Shown: piece by piece, positions 35,033-43,277 of the stretch
How the letters are laid out: every line of letters starts with the position of its first letter
Numbering within the stretch: the stretch's first letter is position 1
NCBI RefSeq assembly: GCF_000317045.1
Contig: NC_019703.1
Span: 670,501 to 734,500, forward strand
Direction of reading: 5' to 3'
Origin: Geitlerinema sp. PCC 7407
Lineage (GTDB): Bacteria; Cyanobacteriota; Cyanobacteriia; PCC-7407
Length of the DNA stretch: 64,000 nucleotides
Translations under genes and position numbers: made by a program
Notes under the pieces: model-generated
Databases searched by the model: none
The model's input: the letters and a program-made list of their open reading frames with translations, nothing else
What the model was told of the DNA's origin: nothing

Positions 35033-35800
35033 ATGGGAACCCTCGCCTTTCCAAACCTGCGCTCGATGCCGATGCTGACGGTGGAGCACCTGGATGTGCG
35101 CTATCGGGACGTTCACGCCCTCAGTGACGTCAGCCTTCGGATTGCGCCCGGTCGCCTGACGGGCATCATCGGCCCCAACGGGGCCGGCAAGAGCACGCTG
35201 ATGAAAAGCTTGCTGGGACTGGTTCCCATGACGGCGGGCGAGGTGATCTACGGCGATCGCCCCCTGGTCGAGCAGCGGCAGCGCGTGGCCTACGTGCCCC
35301 AGCGCACCCAGATCGACTGGCAATACCCCGCGACGGTCTGGGATGTGGTGATGATGGGCCGAGTGCGGCAGTCGGGCTGGTTTCGGCGGTTCTCGGCGGT
35401 GAGTCGGCAGGCGGCCCTGGCGGCCCTAGAGCGCGTGGGCATGGCCGAGCTTCGCGATCGCCCGATTGGTCAGCTGTCGGGCGGCCAGCAGCAGCGCGTC
35501 TTTTTGGCTCGGTCCCTGGCCCAGGAAGCCGACATTTTCTGCTTTGACGAGCCCTTTGTGGGCGTGGACCAAAAAACCGAGGCGATCCTGTTTGGGATTT
35601 TTCAGGAGCTCGCCGCCGAGGCCAAGATCGTGCTGGTGGTCAACCACGACCTCGGAGAGTCGATCACCCATTTTGACGATCTGGTGCTGCTCAATCGCAC
35701 GTTGCTGGCCCACGGACGGCGCCAGGAGGTGCTCAACCGCGACAATCTGGACCGGGCCTATGGCGGGCGGGTCCAGTTCTTTGCGGCGGGGGCGGCTTGA
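35033..35800 (+). CDS. mntA: Manganese ABC transporter ATP-binding protein
   Basis: ATPase subunit of the Mn importer, about 255 residues from the ATG at 35033, chosen because GGAG lies 9 bases upstream; ATGs at 35066 and 35072 are also in frame. Motifs: Walker A IIGPNGAGKSTLMKSLLG, Q-loop YVPQRTQIDWQYP, signature QLSGGQQQRVFLARSLAQ, Walker B IFCFDEPFVGVDQ and H-loop VVNHDLGES. The sequence is typical for the Mn/Zn/Fe chelate-uptake subfamily. The TGA stop overlaps the mntB ATG by one base, so the subunits are translationally coupled. Confidence 0.92.
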   Translation: MGTLAFPNLRSMPMLTVEHLDVRYRDVHALSDVSLRIAPGRLTGIIGPNGAGKSTLMKSLLGLVPMTAGEVIYGDRPLVEQRQRVAYVPQRTQIDWQYPATVWDVVMMGRVRQSGWFRRFSAVSRQAALAALERVGMAELRDRPIGQLSGGQQQRVFLARSLAQEADIFCFDEPFVGVDQKTEAILFGIFQELAAEAKIVLVVNHDLGESITHFDDLVLLNRTLLAHGRRQEVLNRDNLDRAYGGRVQFFAAGAA

Positions 35801-36690
35801 TGGAGGCGCTCTTGGAGCCTTTGCAGTACGGCTTCATGCAGCGATCGCTGATTATTGCCGTGCTGGTGGGCATCGTGTGCGCCTTGGTGGGCAGCTATCT
35901 GATGGTGCAGCGCCTCGCTTTGCTGGGGGACGCGATTAGCCACTCTGTCTTGCCGGGGCTGGCGATCGCCTTTTTGCTGGATCTCAATTTATTTATTGGC
36001 GCCTTTATTGCTGGGATGCTCAGCACGGTGGCGATCGCCTGGATTCGCACGCGATCGCCCATCAAAGAAGACGCCGCCATGGGCATTGTTTTTTCGGCCT
36101 TCTTTGCCCTGGGCATCACGCTGATCACCGTGGTGCAAAAAGACAACAAAATCGACCTCAACCACTTCTTGTTCGGCAACATCCTCGGCGTGACCGGGGG
36201 CGACGTGCGCGACACCGCCATTATTGCCGCCATCGTCGTGATCACCGTCGGCCTGCTGTACAAAGAGCTGCTGTTTTATACCTTTGACCCCCTGGGTGCC
36301 CAGGCCGTGGGCCTGCCGGTCAACCTGCTGAACTTCGGCCTGATGGCCCTAATCGCCCTCACCGTCGTCGCTAGCCTCAAAGCCGTTGGCGTCGTCCTGG
36401 TGCTGTCTCTGCTGATCACGCCGGGCGCAACGGCCTACCTGCTGGTGCCGCGCCTGCATCAGGTGATGCTGCTGGGAGCCGTGATTGGCGTGATTTCCAG
36501 CATCAGCGGCATGTACCTGAGCTACTGGTACAACCTCCCGTCGGGGCCGGCCATCGTGCTGGTGGTGTCGGGTTTTTTTGTGCTGGCGCTGCTGTTTAGC
36601 CCGCTCTATGGGGTGCTGACCCAGCCGGGGCGGGGCAGCCTGGAGATTCCGCTGTGGCGAGAGATCCGGACTCTGTGGCGATCGCGCTAG
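35800..36690 (+). CDS. mntB: Manganese ABC transporter permease
   Basis: ABC-3 family membrane subunit, 296 residues from ATG 35800 (TGATG overlap with mntA). About eight to nine membrane segments are visible. Family motifs: EPLQYGFMQRSLIIAVLVG, VGSYLMVQRLALLGDAISHS (conserved cytoplasmic loop), LPGLAIAFLL, AMGIVFSAFFALGI and the ATPase-contact region VLSLLITPGATAYLL. Together with MntA and MntC it imports Mn needed for the photosystem II oxygen-evolving centre. Confidence 0.93.
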   Translation: MEALLEPLQYGFMQRSLIIAVLVGIVCALVGSYLMVQRLALLGDAISHSVLPGLAIAFLLDLNLFIGAFIAGMLSTVAIAWIRTRSPIKEDAAMGIVFSAFFALGITLITVVQKDNKIDLNHFLFGNILGVTGGDVRDTAIIAAIVVITVGLLYKELLFYTFDPLGAQAVGLPVNLLNFGLMALIALTVVASLKAVGVVLVLSLLITPGATAYLLVPRLHQVMLLGAVIGVISSISGMYLSYWYNLPSGPAIVLVVSGFFVLALLFSPLYGVLTQPGRGSLEIPLWREIRTLWRSR

Positions 36691-36778
36691 CATGGGAAAC
36701 ATTCATTACGCTCGGCGGCAGACAAGGGCGATCGCTCCCTTAGCCGCCATCTTTTGTTGACCCAACCTTTGAAAAACC

Positions 36779-37255
36779 ATGGCATCTAACTCCGCAGTCA
36801 ACGGCAAAGTCCAAGTCGGCGACGTCGCCCCCGACTTCACCCTGGCCAGCCAAACTGGTGAATCCGTCAGCCTCCAAGACTTTCGCGGCAAGTCCGCCGT
36901 GGTGCTGTACTTTTATCCCAAGGACGACACGCCGGGCTGCACCACCGAATCCTGCGCTTTCCGGGACCAGTACACCGTGTTTCAGCAGGCCGGTGCCGAG
37001 GTCCTCGGCGTCAGCGGTGACTCCGCCGACTCTCACCAGCGCTTCGCCGCCAAGTACCAGCTTCCCTTCAAGCTGCTGAGCGACACCAACAACGAGCTCC
37101 GCAAGCGCTACGGCGTTCCCAGCACCCTCGGCCTGCTGCCCGGTCGCGTCACCTACGTGATCGATCGCGAGGGCGTGGTGCGCCACATTTTCTCCTCCCA
37201 GTTCAAGCCCAAGGCCCACATCGAAGAGGCCCTGGCCATTCTCAAGACGCTCTAG
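36779..37255 (+). CDS. prxQ: Thiol peroxidase of PrxQ/BCP type
   Basis: Thioredoxin-dependent peroxiredoxin reducing H2O2 and alkyl hydroperoxides. 158 residues; soluble. The active site is KDDTPGCTTESCAFRD: the peroxidatic Cys is in PGCT and the resolving Cys lies five residues later in ESCAF, the PrxQ alpha-type arrangement. Other blocks are DVAPDFTLASQTGESVSL, VVLYFYPKDD, VLGVSGDSADSH and TYVIDREGVVRHIF. It follows the mnt genes in the same direction, 89 bases away. Mn and peroxide defence are often linked, but cotranscription is not shown. It ends at a strong bidirectional hairpin. Confidence 0.93.
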   Translation: MASNSAVNGKVQVGDVAPDFTLASQTGESVSLQDFRGKSAVVLYFYPKDDTPGCTTESCAFRDQYTVFQQAGAEVLGVSGDSADSHQRFAAKYQLPFKLLSDTNNELRKRYGVPSTLGLLPGRVTYVIDREGVVRHIFSSQFKPKAHIEEALAILKTL

Positions 37256-37279
37256 ACCAAGCAAATCTAGCTAACAGAA

Positions 37280-37308
37280 AACCCCCCGAGTTCTGGATTC
37301 GGGGGGTT
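37280..37308. terminator. Bidirectional terminator hairpin prxQ/hpf
   Basis: AACCCCCCGA (37280-37289) and TCGGGGGGTT (37299-37308) form a 10-bp GC-rich stem with a 9-base loop. Read leftward it is followed by TTCTGTT after the TT of the stem, read rightward by a short TT. It lies between two convergent genes and serves both. Confidence 0.75.
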
Positions 37309-37428
37309 CATGCTGAGAAAGGAAGTCTTCTAGAGAAAACAATCGCCGATTGAGGGCAGGCAGGCTAGAAAGTTTTGCGCCAACTTCGGAGCGGGGGCCA
37401 CGCTTTCTAGCCTTGCCGTCAAAGGGCT

Positions 37429-38076
37429 TTAGACCTGAGATGGATTTGCCTTCTTCTCCTCCGTTGCGTGAGCGGTCTTCCCATTTCTGCCGTTGGTGCC
37501 TTCGCCGTGGGGCTGAAGGAGGCCGTATCCACCATGATTACGCTCGTAGATGACGTTGATTTCGCCCGTTTCTGCGTTGCGGAACATGTAGAAGTCGTGG
37601 TCCACAAGCTCCAGCTGTTCGAGGGCTTCTTCGACCGTCATCGGCGGCATCGCAAAGTACTTGGTCCGGATGACCTCGGGCGGCAGTTCGGGCGCGCGAT
37701 CGCCAATCAAGTCAGGCACACTAAAAGAGGCGTCCGCAGTGCCGGTTTCCACGCGGGCCGAGGGTTGGCCCTTGTGATTGTTGCGCTTTTCTTTGTACTT
37801 GCGCAGCTGGCGAGCAATCTTGTCTGCTACCAGGTCAATGCTGGCGTACAGGTTTTCGCTGCTCTCCTCTGCCCGGATGATCGTGCCGTTTGCGTAGATG
37901 GTGACTTCGGCAGATTGTTTGGGGTTTATCCGGGGATTGCGGGCCACTGACAGATGGACATCAACTTCCATCGTTAGATTCTGAAAGTGGTTAACCGCCT
38001 TTTCGATTTTTTGATGCACATACTCACGGATAGCATCAGTGATTTCGATGTTTTTTCCCTGGATAACAAGCTTCAT
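37429..38076 (-). CDS. hpf: Long-form ribosome hibernation promoting factor (LrtA)
   Basis: Ribosome-binding factor that dimerises 70S ribosomes into inactive 100S particles in darkness or starvation. 215 residues. The N-terminal domain starts [20 protein letters not shown] and contains [13 protein letters not shown]-like sequence, [28 protein letters not shown]. After a linker, the C-terminal dimerisation domain reads [40 protein letters not shown]. The tail is Gly/Asn-rich. In cyanobacteria the gene is called lrtA (light-repressed transcript). Its leader holds two tandem hairpins at 38101-38139, and GGAGGAAG lies just before the ATG. Confidence 0.93.
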   Translation of the reverse strand: MKLVIQGKNIEITDAIREYVHQKIEKAVNHFQNLTMEVDVHLSVARNPRINPKQSAEVTIYANGTIIRAEESSENLYASIDLVADKIARQLRKYKEKRNNHKGQPSARVETGTADASFSVPDLIGDRAPELPPEVIRTKYFAMPPMTVEEALEQLELVDHDFYMFRNAETGEINVIYERNHGGYGLLQPHGEGTNGRNGKTAHATEEKKANPSQV

Positions 38077-38100
38077 AAAGCTTCCTCCCCGTTTAAGTTT

Positions 38101-38146
38101 GGGTGATCTTCCACCCTAGACTGGGTGATACTTTCACCCTAGCACT
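38101..38146 (-). promoter_or_regulatory. Tandem hairpin repeats in hpf/lrtA leader
   Basis: Two near-copies of a 22-24-base unit lie head to tail, GGGTGATCTTCCACCCTAG (38101-38119) and GGGTGATACTTTCACCCTAG (38123-38142). Each folds on itself: GGGTG/CACCC in the first, GGGTGA/TCACCC in the second. They sit 25 to 70 bases upstream of the hpf ATG, just before its ribosome site. The lrtA leader of other cyanobacteria is known to control mRNA stability in light and dark; a role here is inferred. Confidence 0.5.
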
Positions 38147-38296
38147 TTGTATTCTGGCGAACAGGCCCCTTCAAAATCTTTTGCATCCCTTGATAATTCT
38201 TGATTACGGGTTCTTGACTCAAGAGACAAATTGCTGTTATCTACGGTTGTTTTTTTGCCAAAATAGATAGTTTTGAGGACAAAAAAGGGGATTTTT

Positions 38297-39001
38297 TTGA
38301 AGGAATTAAGAGATTGTTTACTTTATGAATTAGGGTTGACTTCCTATGCTCAGGCTTGGGCTTGGCAGCGCTTTTTGGTGGGGGAGCGGCGCGATCGCCC
38401 AGATCTCCCCGATGCCTTGATGCTGCTGGAGCACCCAGAGATCTACACCCTGGGCCAGGGGGCTACGGAGGCGTTTCTGCGCTTTGACCCTCAGGGCTCG
38501 CCCTGGGAGGTGGTGCGCATTGAGCGGGGCGGGGAGGTGACCTATCACTGTCCGGGGCAGCTCGTGGGCTACCCGATTTTGAATTTGGGCCGTCACCAGA
38601 AAGATTTGCACTGGTATCTGCGGCAGCTGGAGGAGGTGTTGATCCAGGCGCTGGCGGTGCACGGCCTGAAGGGCGATCGCCTGGAAGGGCTGACGGGGGT
38701 CTGGGTTGAGGGACGGAAGGTGGCTGCGATCGGCATCAAGGTGAGTCGCTGGATCACGATGCACGGCTTCGCGCTGAATGTGTGCCCGGATCTGTCAGGG
38801 TTTGGCCGGATCGTGCCCTGCGGCATTGGCGATCGCCCCGTGGGCAGCCTGGCCGAGTTTTTACCGGGGATCTCTCTAGGCGAGGTTCAGGAGACGGTTA
38901 AGGCGGCCTTTGAGGCGGTGTTTGAAGTGCAGCTTGTGGCGCCGGCGATCGCCTTGCCCAGCACAGTTTCCCCCAACACAGTTTCCCAAAGTCTTGCGTG
39001 A
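38297..39001 (+). CDS. lipB: Octanoyltransferase LipB
   Basis: Transfers octanoate from acyl carrier protein to lipoyl domains. About 234 residues. I choose TTG 38297 because AAGGGG lies six bases upstream; TTG 38273 is in frame and open. Signatures: [55 protein letters not shown] (catalytic Lys) and [17 protein letters not shown] (catalytic Cys). The C-terminal 20 residues are a Ser/Thr/Val tail with no family match. It is divergent from hpf. Confidence 0.93.
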   Translation: MKELRDCLLYELGLTSYAQAWAWQRFLVGERRDRPDLPDALMLLEHPEIYTLGQGATEAFLRFDPQGSPWEVVRIERGGEVTYHCPGQLVGYPILNLGRHQKDLHWYLRQLEEVLIQALAVHGLKGDRLEGLTGVWVEGRKVAAIGIKVSRWITMHGFALNVCPDLSGFGRIVPCGIGDRPVGSLAEFLPGISLGEVQETVKAAFEAVFEVQLVAPAIALPSTVSPNTVSQSLA

Positions 39002-39150
39002 CCTGAGTTCACGACTTTCCGTGATCCGCAATCGTTCATCTACGGAAAGATGGCGATATATTGAAAACATCGTGACTTCTGAGTCTCTGGTTGGGTGTAT
39101 CTCCTGCCTGAATGTGACGTGCTCCTTTGAGGAGCTATGAAAAAAGGCTT

Positions 39151-39267
39151 CTAGACGGCCTCGAGCTTCCTGTGTTCTCCAGACAGAGCATCCTGTAGCG
39201 CTTCAGCCAGGGTGCTGAAATTCGGCTTTGGAGCCTGCGTTTCTTGCGTTCTCCGCAACGCATCCAC
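39151..39267 (-). CDS. Possible 38-residue protein, very doubtful
   Basis: Leftward frame from GTG 39267: MDALRRTQETQAPKPNF, then a helix STLAEALQDALSGEHRKLE, ending AV. The composition is protein-like, and the frame remains open upstream, where it is antisense to the next gene. No good ribosome site precedes the GTG. It could be a small helical protein, a remnant, or chance. Confidence 0.2.
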   Translation of the reverse strand: MDALRRTQETQAPKPNFSTLAEALQDALSGEHRKLEAV

Positions 39268-39286
39268 TGGATTGGGACCACGATTG

Positions 39287-39631
39287 ATGTCGATGACCTC
39301 CTTTGGCGACGAAAATGCTCTGTTTTTGGCAGAGCTGATTGGTTTTCGCCTACAAAGCGATTTTCAGGCCGCTGCGCGCAATCAGGGTAGCGCTCACCGG
39401 CCATCGGGGAGTAGGGGACAGCCTCTCTCCCCGCAGTGGACCCTTTCTCTGTTTGAGGGCGAGGTGGCCTCGGTGCGCCTGCGTCGCCGCGACTGGCACG
39501 AGCTGGCGTCCATGTTTGACCTAGAGAATATCAGCGATATTGAAGCGGATATTCTGAGTCATCTTGATCGGCTTTGGCCAGAGCCGTGCTGGGAAGAAGA
39601 TCCCTTTGATTTTCTGCGGGACTATCTGTGA
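39287..39631 (+). CDS. Small hypothetical protein (DRLWPEP C-terminus), unknown
   Basis: About 114 residues from ATG 39287 (MSMTSFGDENALFLAELIGF); an upstream GTG at 39212 is open but less likely. Recognisable parts are an N-terminal helix ALFLAELIGFRLQSDFQAAA, a variable Ser/Gly/Arg stretch, a strand WTLSLFEGEVASVRLRRRDW and a C-terminal helix ISDIEADILSHLDRLWPEP, ending acidic. I recognise no catalytic motif or membrane segment. It lies between lipB and the next small gene on the same strand. Unknown function. Confidence 0.5.
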   Translation: MSMTSFGDENALFLAELIGFRLQSDFQAAARNQGSAHRPSGSRGQPLSPQWTLSLFEGEVASVRLRRRDWHELASMFDLENISDIEADILSHLDRLWPEPCWEEDPFDFLRDYL

Positions 39632-39768
39632 GGGGCGATCGCCCGCTCGGTCAGGATTCCGCAGCAAAAGGGGCATTATGTATTGCCCATCACTCTTCTT
39701 TTTTGGGCTCTGGGACGAAGATCGAGGACAGCGATCGCCCCTTGAGCCAGCCTCAGACTAGGATCTCT

Positions 39769-39963
39769 ATGCAACTCGACCCCGCCCAAGCGCTCCGCCA
39801 GAGCTCGCCCGAAGCCTCTTTTAACCGCCTCTCTGACCCCGATCTGCAAGCGCTGCACGAGCTGTTTTCTGATGTGGACATCCGAGCAGTCGACGCCGAG
39901 TATGAGCGGGTACCCCAAATGGGTTTGCTGCTGGAAGAAGATTTTGTGAGCTTGGCGGCCTAG
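39769..39963 (+). CDS. Small acidic protein of 64 residues, unknown
   Basis: From ATG 39769 (MQLDPAQALRQSSPEASFNR), preceded by AGGA 7 bases upstream. The sequence continues LSDPDLQALHELFSDVDIRAV and ends PQMGLLLEEDFVSLAA, an acidic two-helix protein. The frame is open upstream to 39628, but that part contains HIP1-derived text and no protein-like pattern. Unknown function; it converges on ssb with a strong hairpin in between. Confidence 0.5.
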   Translation: MQLDPAQALRQSSPEASFNRLSDPDLQALHELFSDVDIRAVDAEYERVPQMGLLLEEDFVSLAA

Positions 39964-39980
39964 GGCGATCGCTTCAGATC

Positions 39981-40027
39981 GCGCTCTCACCCTGGAAGCC
40001 ACGAGTCTGGCCCCAGGGTGAGAGCGC
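39981..40027. terminator. 15-bp hairpin between convergent genes
   Basis: GCGCTCTCACCCTGG (39981-39995) and CCAGGGTGAGAGCGC (40013-40027) are perfect complements with a 17-base loop. It lies between the 64-residue gene and ssb. No clear T tract follows on either side, so termination is likely but the mechanism may be non-classical. Confidence 0.55.
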
Positions 40028-40039
40028 CTCAAGCTAGGT

Positions 40040-40516
40040 TTAGAAGGGAATATCGTCGTAGTCGGGCTCTGGCGTCGAAGGCATCGAGCGGGGAGCCGGA
40101 GCGCTGCTGTAGGACGGAGCGCTGGGAGCCATGCTGGCCGGAGCGGGCCGGTAGTCGCTCGGCGTCGGGATAGCGCCCCCCGTGGACTGGGTCACCGTCG
40201 AGGCACCAAAACCGGCACCGTCGAGGGTGTGAATCCGCTGGGCCACGAGCTCCGCCCGCTTTTCGCGAAAGCCTTCGGGGCGCTCGACGGTGGTCATTTT
40301 GAGGCGACCTTCGACGATGATGCGATCGCCCTGGTGATAGCGCTCCTGAATTTCCTGAGCCAGATTCCCAATGCCCACGACATTCATCTCAGACATGCGG
40401 TCGTCGGCACGCAAGCCCGGGAACTGGACTTTCATCTCCGCAATCGCCAAATTATCGGTCGTGTAGCGCAGTTGGGGATCTTGAATGATTTCCGCCATCA
40501 AAACGAAGTTATTCAC
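40040..40516 (-). CDS. ssb: Single-stranded DNA-binding protein
   Basis: 158 residues. The OB fold reads MNNFVLMAEIIQDPQLRYT, LAIAEMKVQFPGLR, VVGIGNLAQEIQERYHQGDRI and VEGRLKMTTVERPEGFREK. A Pro/Ser/Ala-rich linker follows and the protein ends in the acidic tail DYDDIPF, the docking tip for RecO, PriA and other partners. It protects single-stranded DNA in replication and repair. It lies leftward, 223 bases from the fusion gene that follows on the same strand. Confidence 0.92.
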   Translation of the reverse strand: MNNFVLMAEIIQDPQLRYTTDNLAIAEMKVQFPGLRADDRMSEMNVVGIGNLAQEIQERYHQGDRIIVEGRLKMTTVERPEGFREKRAELVAQRIHTLDGAGFGASTVTQSTGGAIPTPSDYRPAPASMAPSAPSYSSAPAPRSMPSTPEPDYDDIPF

Positions 40517-40739
40517 AGCGCCAAGATCTCCTGAGATGCCAACACAAAAAGTCTACGGGCTATTTGGCGATCGCGCTTATGTGCATTGCGATCGCCAAAC
40601 AAACTCACGTTCTCTACCAGTTTAACGTTCTTCGATTCACGCTCAATTCACCCTCAACTCACTCTTGATTATAGTACAAAAGATCTAATTAAGGAGCGCC
40701 GCTACTCTCCCCAGCCAGCCGCAGCGCCCCTCACTCCCG

Positions 40740-43277
40740 CTATTCCATGGACGTGCGAGCCGCCTCGATGCCTTGCTCCCGCTCCACAAAATCCTGCACG
40801 CGATTGCGATAGTCTCGCAGCGTGTCGTCTACCCAGTCGCGGTCCTCGCTATCCGCAAAAATGTGCACCAGCGGCTCCCCTGCATCCGGCAGGATCAGCA
40901 CCCAGCCGCCACTCTTGGCGTCGACGACCTTCACGCCATCCACTAGCTGGAGCATCTCCGCCGGGTGCGTTTCCACCAGGTGACGCATCAGCGCCCCTTT
41001 CACCGTCCAGGGACAGCGCACCGTGGCCGTCCGGTGAGCCACTCGCGGCAGCTCCGCCCGAATCTGGCCCAGCGATCGCTCCTGTAGCGTCAGCATCTCC
41101 ATCAGCTTGGCAATGCAGAACATGGCGTCAAATCCGGGATGGAGCTGGGGGAAAATGAAGCCCATGTCTCCACTGCCGCCCAGCACCACATTGCTGTTGG
41201 ACTGACAGGCCTCCATCAGCGCTGTGGGGTTGGCCTTGGTGCGGATCACGCGGCCATCGTGGCGGCGGGCAATCTGCTCCACGGCGCTCGAGGTATGGAT
41301 GGGCACCACCACCGTCCCTCGGGGATGGGAAGTCAAAATGGTATTCACCATCAGGGCCGTCAGCATCTCCCCTCGAATCGGCGATCCCGACTCATCCACC
41401 AAGATCAGCTGCTCGCCATTGGCCGAAACCTGCACGCCGAAGTTGGCCCGCAGCGCCTCCACCACGTGCCCGAGCTGAATCAGCAGCGTCTCGCGCTCCG
41501 CCATCGACAGCACATTTTGGCTGAGGCTGGCGTTGAGCACCACTGCATCCGAGCTGAACTTGCCCAGCAGCTGGGGCAGGATGGCACCGGACACCGCGTA
41601 CACATAGTCGATGACCACCTTGAACTTGCTGTTGCGAATGGCCTCTACGTTGAGGTGATGCTCAAAGCCCGTGGTGTAGGTCTCGATGAGCTGACTGGGA
41701 TAGGACATGGTGCCGATTTCGTGGATGAGGGCGCGGCGAATGTCTTCCTTGAAGAAAGCGCCTTCGATCTTCTTTTCGCGGGCCTTGGGGATGTCGATGC
41801 CCTTTTCATCGAAGAATTCGATCAGGATATGGTCAGGGCGATCGGGGTGCACACGCACGTGAATGCCGCCGACCACCTGCAGGGTTGGGATCACCAGACG
41901 CGCCACCGGAATTGCCGTCGCTTCGAGGTTCTGGACATGGACCCCCACCGACATGAGGCCAGCGATCAGCGATCGCGACACCATGCGAGAAATGCTGCGC
42001 TGATCGCGCGACACCGTCACCAGCGAACCCGGCTTGAGGGTCGAGCCGTAGGCAGCGCCTAGCTTGACCGCAAACTCCGGCGTGATGTCGATATTGGCTA
42101 GGCCCGAGACGCCCCGCTGCCCGAACAGATTGCGGTGAGCCGTGTTGCCCCAGATCAGGTTCATGTTGAGGGTGGCGCCGGACTCGATCTTTTTGCTGGG
42201 CCACACCCGGACACCGGGGCTCACCTGGGCCTCTTCACCGACGGTGGAGAGCGCGCCGACCACGGCCCCTTCTAGGACGTGGGCGCGGCGATCGACCCGA
42301 GTGCCGCGAGAGATCACACAGGCCCGCAGATGCACCTCTTCCCCGACGATCGCCCCATTCCAGATGATGGGTCGCTTGAGGTCGGCGTCGGCCCCCACGG
42401 TGACGTTGTCGCCGATCACGGTGCCCGCCTCGATGGTGACCCGTGCTCCCACCCGGCAGTTGCTGCCGATCAGGGCCGGCGCTTCGAGGGTCGCCGAGGA
42501 GTCAATGTAGGTGTTTTGGCCCACCCAAATCCCGGGCGATCGCTCCTCATAGTCCACTTCCAGCTTGACCTTGTGGCGCAGCGCATCGTACTGGGCCTCT
42601 CGGTAGGCGTCCAAGTGACCCACATCGCACCAGTAGCCCTCGGCGATGTAGCCGTACATCGGCACATCTTTTTCCAGCAGCAGCGGGAACAGGTCTTTCG
42701 AAAAATCGCATTCTTGATTGGCTGGCAGGTAGTCCAGCAGCTCAGGCTCGAGAATATAAATCCCGGTATTAACAGTGTCAGAGAAAATTTCGCTAGAAGA
42801 AGGTTTTTCTAAAAATCGGCGAATGCGCAGGTTTTCATCGGTAATGACCACGCCAAACTCAATGGGGTTGGGCACATGGGCCAAAACCAGGGTCGCTTTC
42901 GAGCCGCGATCGCGGTGGAACTGGATCGCCGCACTCAGATCAAAATCGGTAATGCAGTCCCCGCTGATCACCATAAAGGTGTCATCCAGCAGTTCAGCAA
43001 TATTCTTGACGCAGCCCGCCGTCCCCAGAGGCTGATCCTCCTCCACGGCGTAGGTCATCTGCACCCCAAAGTCCGCGCCATCTTGAAAATATTCGCGCAT
43101 CACATCCGGCAAATAATGCAGGGTTGCGATCACCTCTGTGATCTGATGTCGCTTGAGCAAATTGATGATGTGCTCTGCAATCGGCCGGTTGAGCACCGGC
43201 ACCATCGGCTTGGGGAGATCACAGGTCAGCGGTCTGAGCCGCGTACCTGAGCCACCGGCCATCAGCACTGCTCGCAT
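40740..43277 (-). CDS. Sugar nucleotidyltransferase fused to a degenerate phosphohexomutase
   Basis: 845 residues. Residues 1-235: NTP transferase, with MRAVLMAGGSGTRLRPLT, DLPKPMVPVLNRP, EDQPLGTAGCVKN, VISGDCITDF and GYWCDVGHLDAY; closest in type to mannose-1-phosphate guanylyltransferase or glucose-1-phosphate thymidylyl/uridylyltransferases. Residues of about 250-370: left-handed beta-helix with hexapeptide-like IGDNVTVGADADL. Residues of about 380-845: phosphoglucomutase/phosphomannomutase-like fold, but the phosphoserine loop (TASHNP) is replaced by VRVHPDRPD. The metal loop (DGDxDR) is SANGEQ. So the mutase is probably inactive. It likely makes a nucleotide sugar for envelope polysaccharide. 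Confidence 0.85.
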   Translation of the reverse strand: MRAVLMAGGSGTRLRPLTCDLPKPMVPVLNRPIAEHIINLLKRHQITEVIATLHYLPDVMREYFQDGADFGVQMTYAVEEDQPLGTAGCVKNIAELLDDTFMVISGDCITDFDLSAAIQFHRDRGSKATLVLAHVPNPIEFGVVITDENLRIRRFLEKPSSSEIFSDTVNTGIYILEPELLDYLPANQECDFSKDLFPLLLEKDVPMYGYIAEGYWCDVGHLDAYREAQYDALRHKVKLEVDYEERSPGIWVGQNTYIDSSATLEAPALIGSNCRVGARVTIEAGTVIGDNVTVGADADLKRPIIWNGAIVGEEVHLRACVISRGTRVDRRAHVLEGAVVGALSTVGEEAQVSPGVRVWPSKKIESGATLNMNLIWGNTAHRNLFGQRGVSGLANIDITPEFAVKLGAAYGSTLKPGSLVTVSRDQRSISRMVSRSLIAGLMSVGVHVQNLEATAIPVARLVIPTLQVVGGIHVRVHPDRPDHILIEFFDEKGIDIPKAREKKIEGAFFKEDIRRALIHEIGTMSYPSQLIETYTTGFEHHLNVEAIRNSKFKVVIDYVYAVSGAILPQLLGKFSSDAVVLNASLSQNVLSMAERETLLIQLGHVVEALRANFGVQVSANGEQLILVDESGSPIRGEMLTALMVNTILTSHPRGTVVVPIHTSSAVEQIARRHDGRVIRTKANPTALMEACQSNSNVVLGGSGDMGFIFPQLHPGFDAMFCIAKLMEMLTLQERSLGQIRAELPRVAHRTATVRCPWTVKGALMRHLVETHPAEMLQLVDGVKVVDAKSGGWVLILPDAGEPLVHIFADSEDRDWVDDTLRDYRNRVQDFVEREQGIEAARTSME

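Noticed and set aside
38147-38272. Search for a metal or cofactor riboswitch between hpf and lipB, and before cobK and mntA
   Set aside because: No conserved riboswitch core that I can recognise is present; only the hairpin repeats in the hpf leader stand out.
41139-42062. 307-codon rightward open frame rich in His and Arg
   Set aside because: Antisense to the nucleotidyltransferase/mutase gene, whose family motifs are clear; no own motif.
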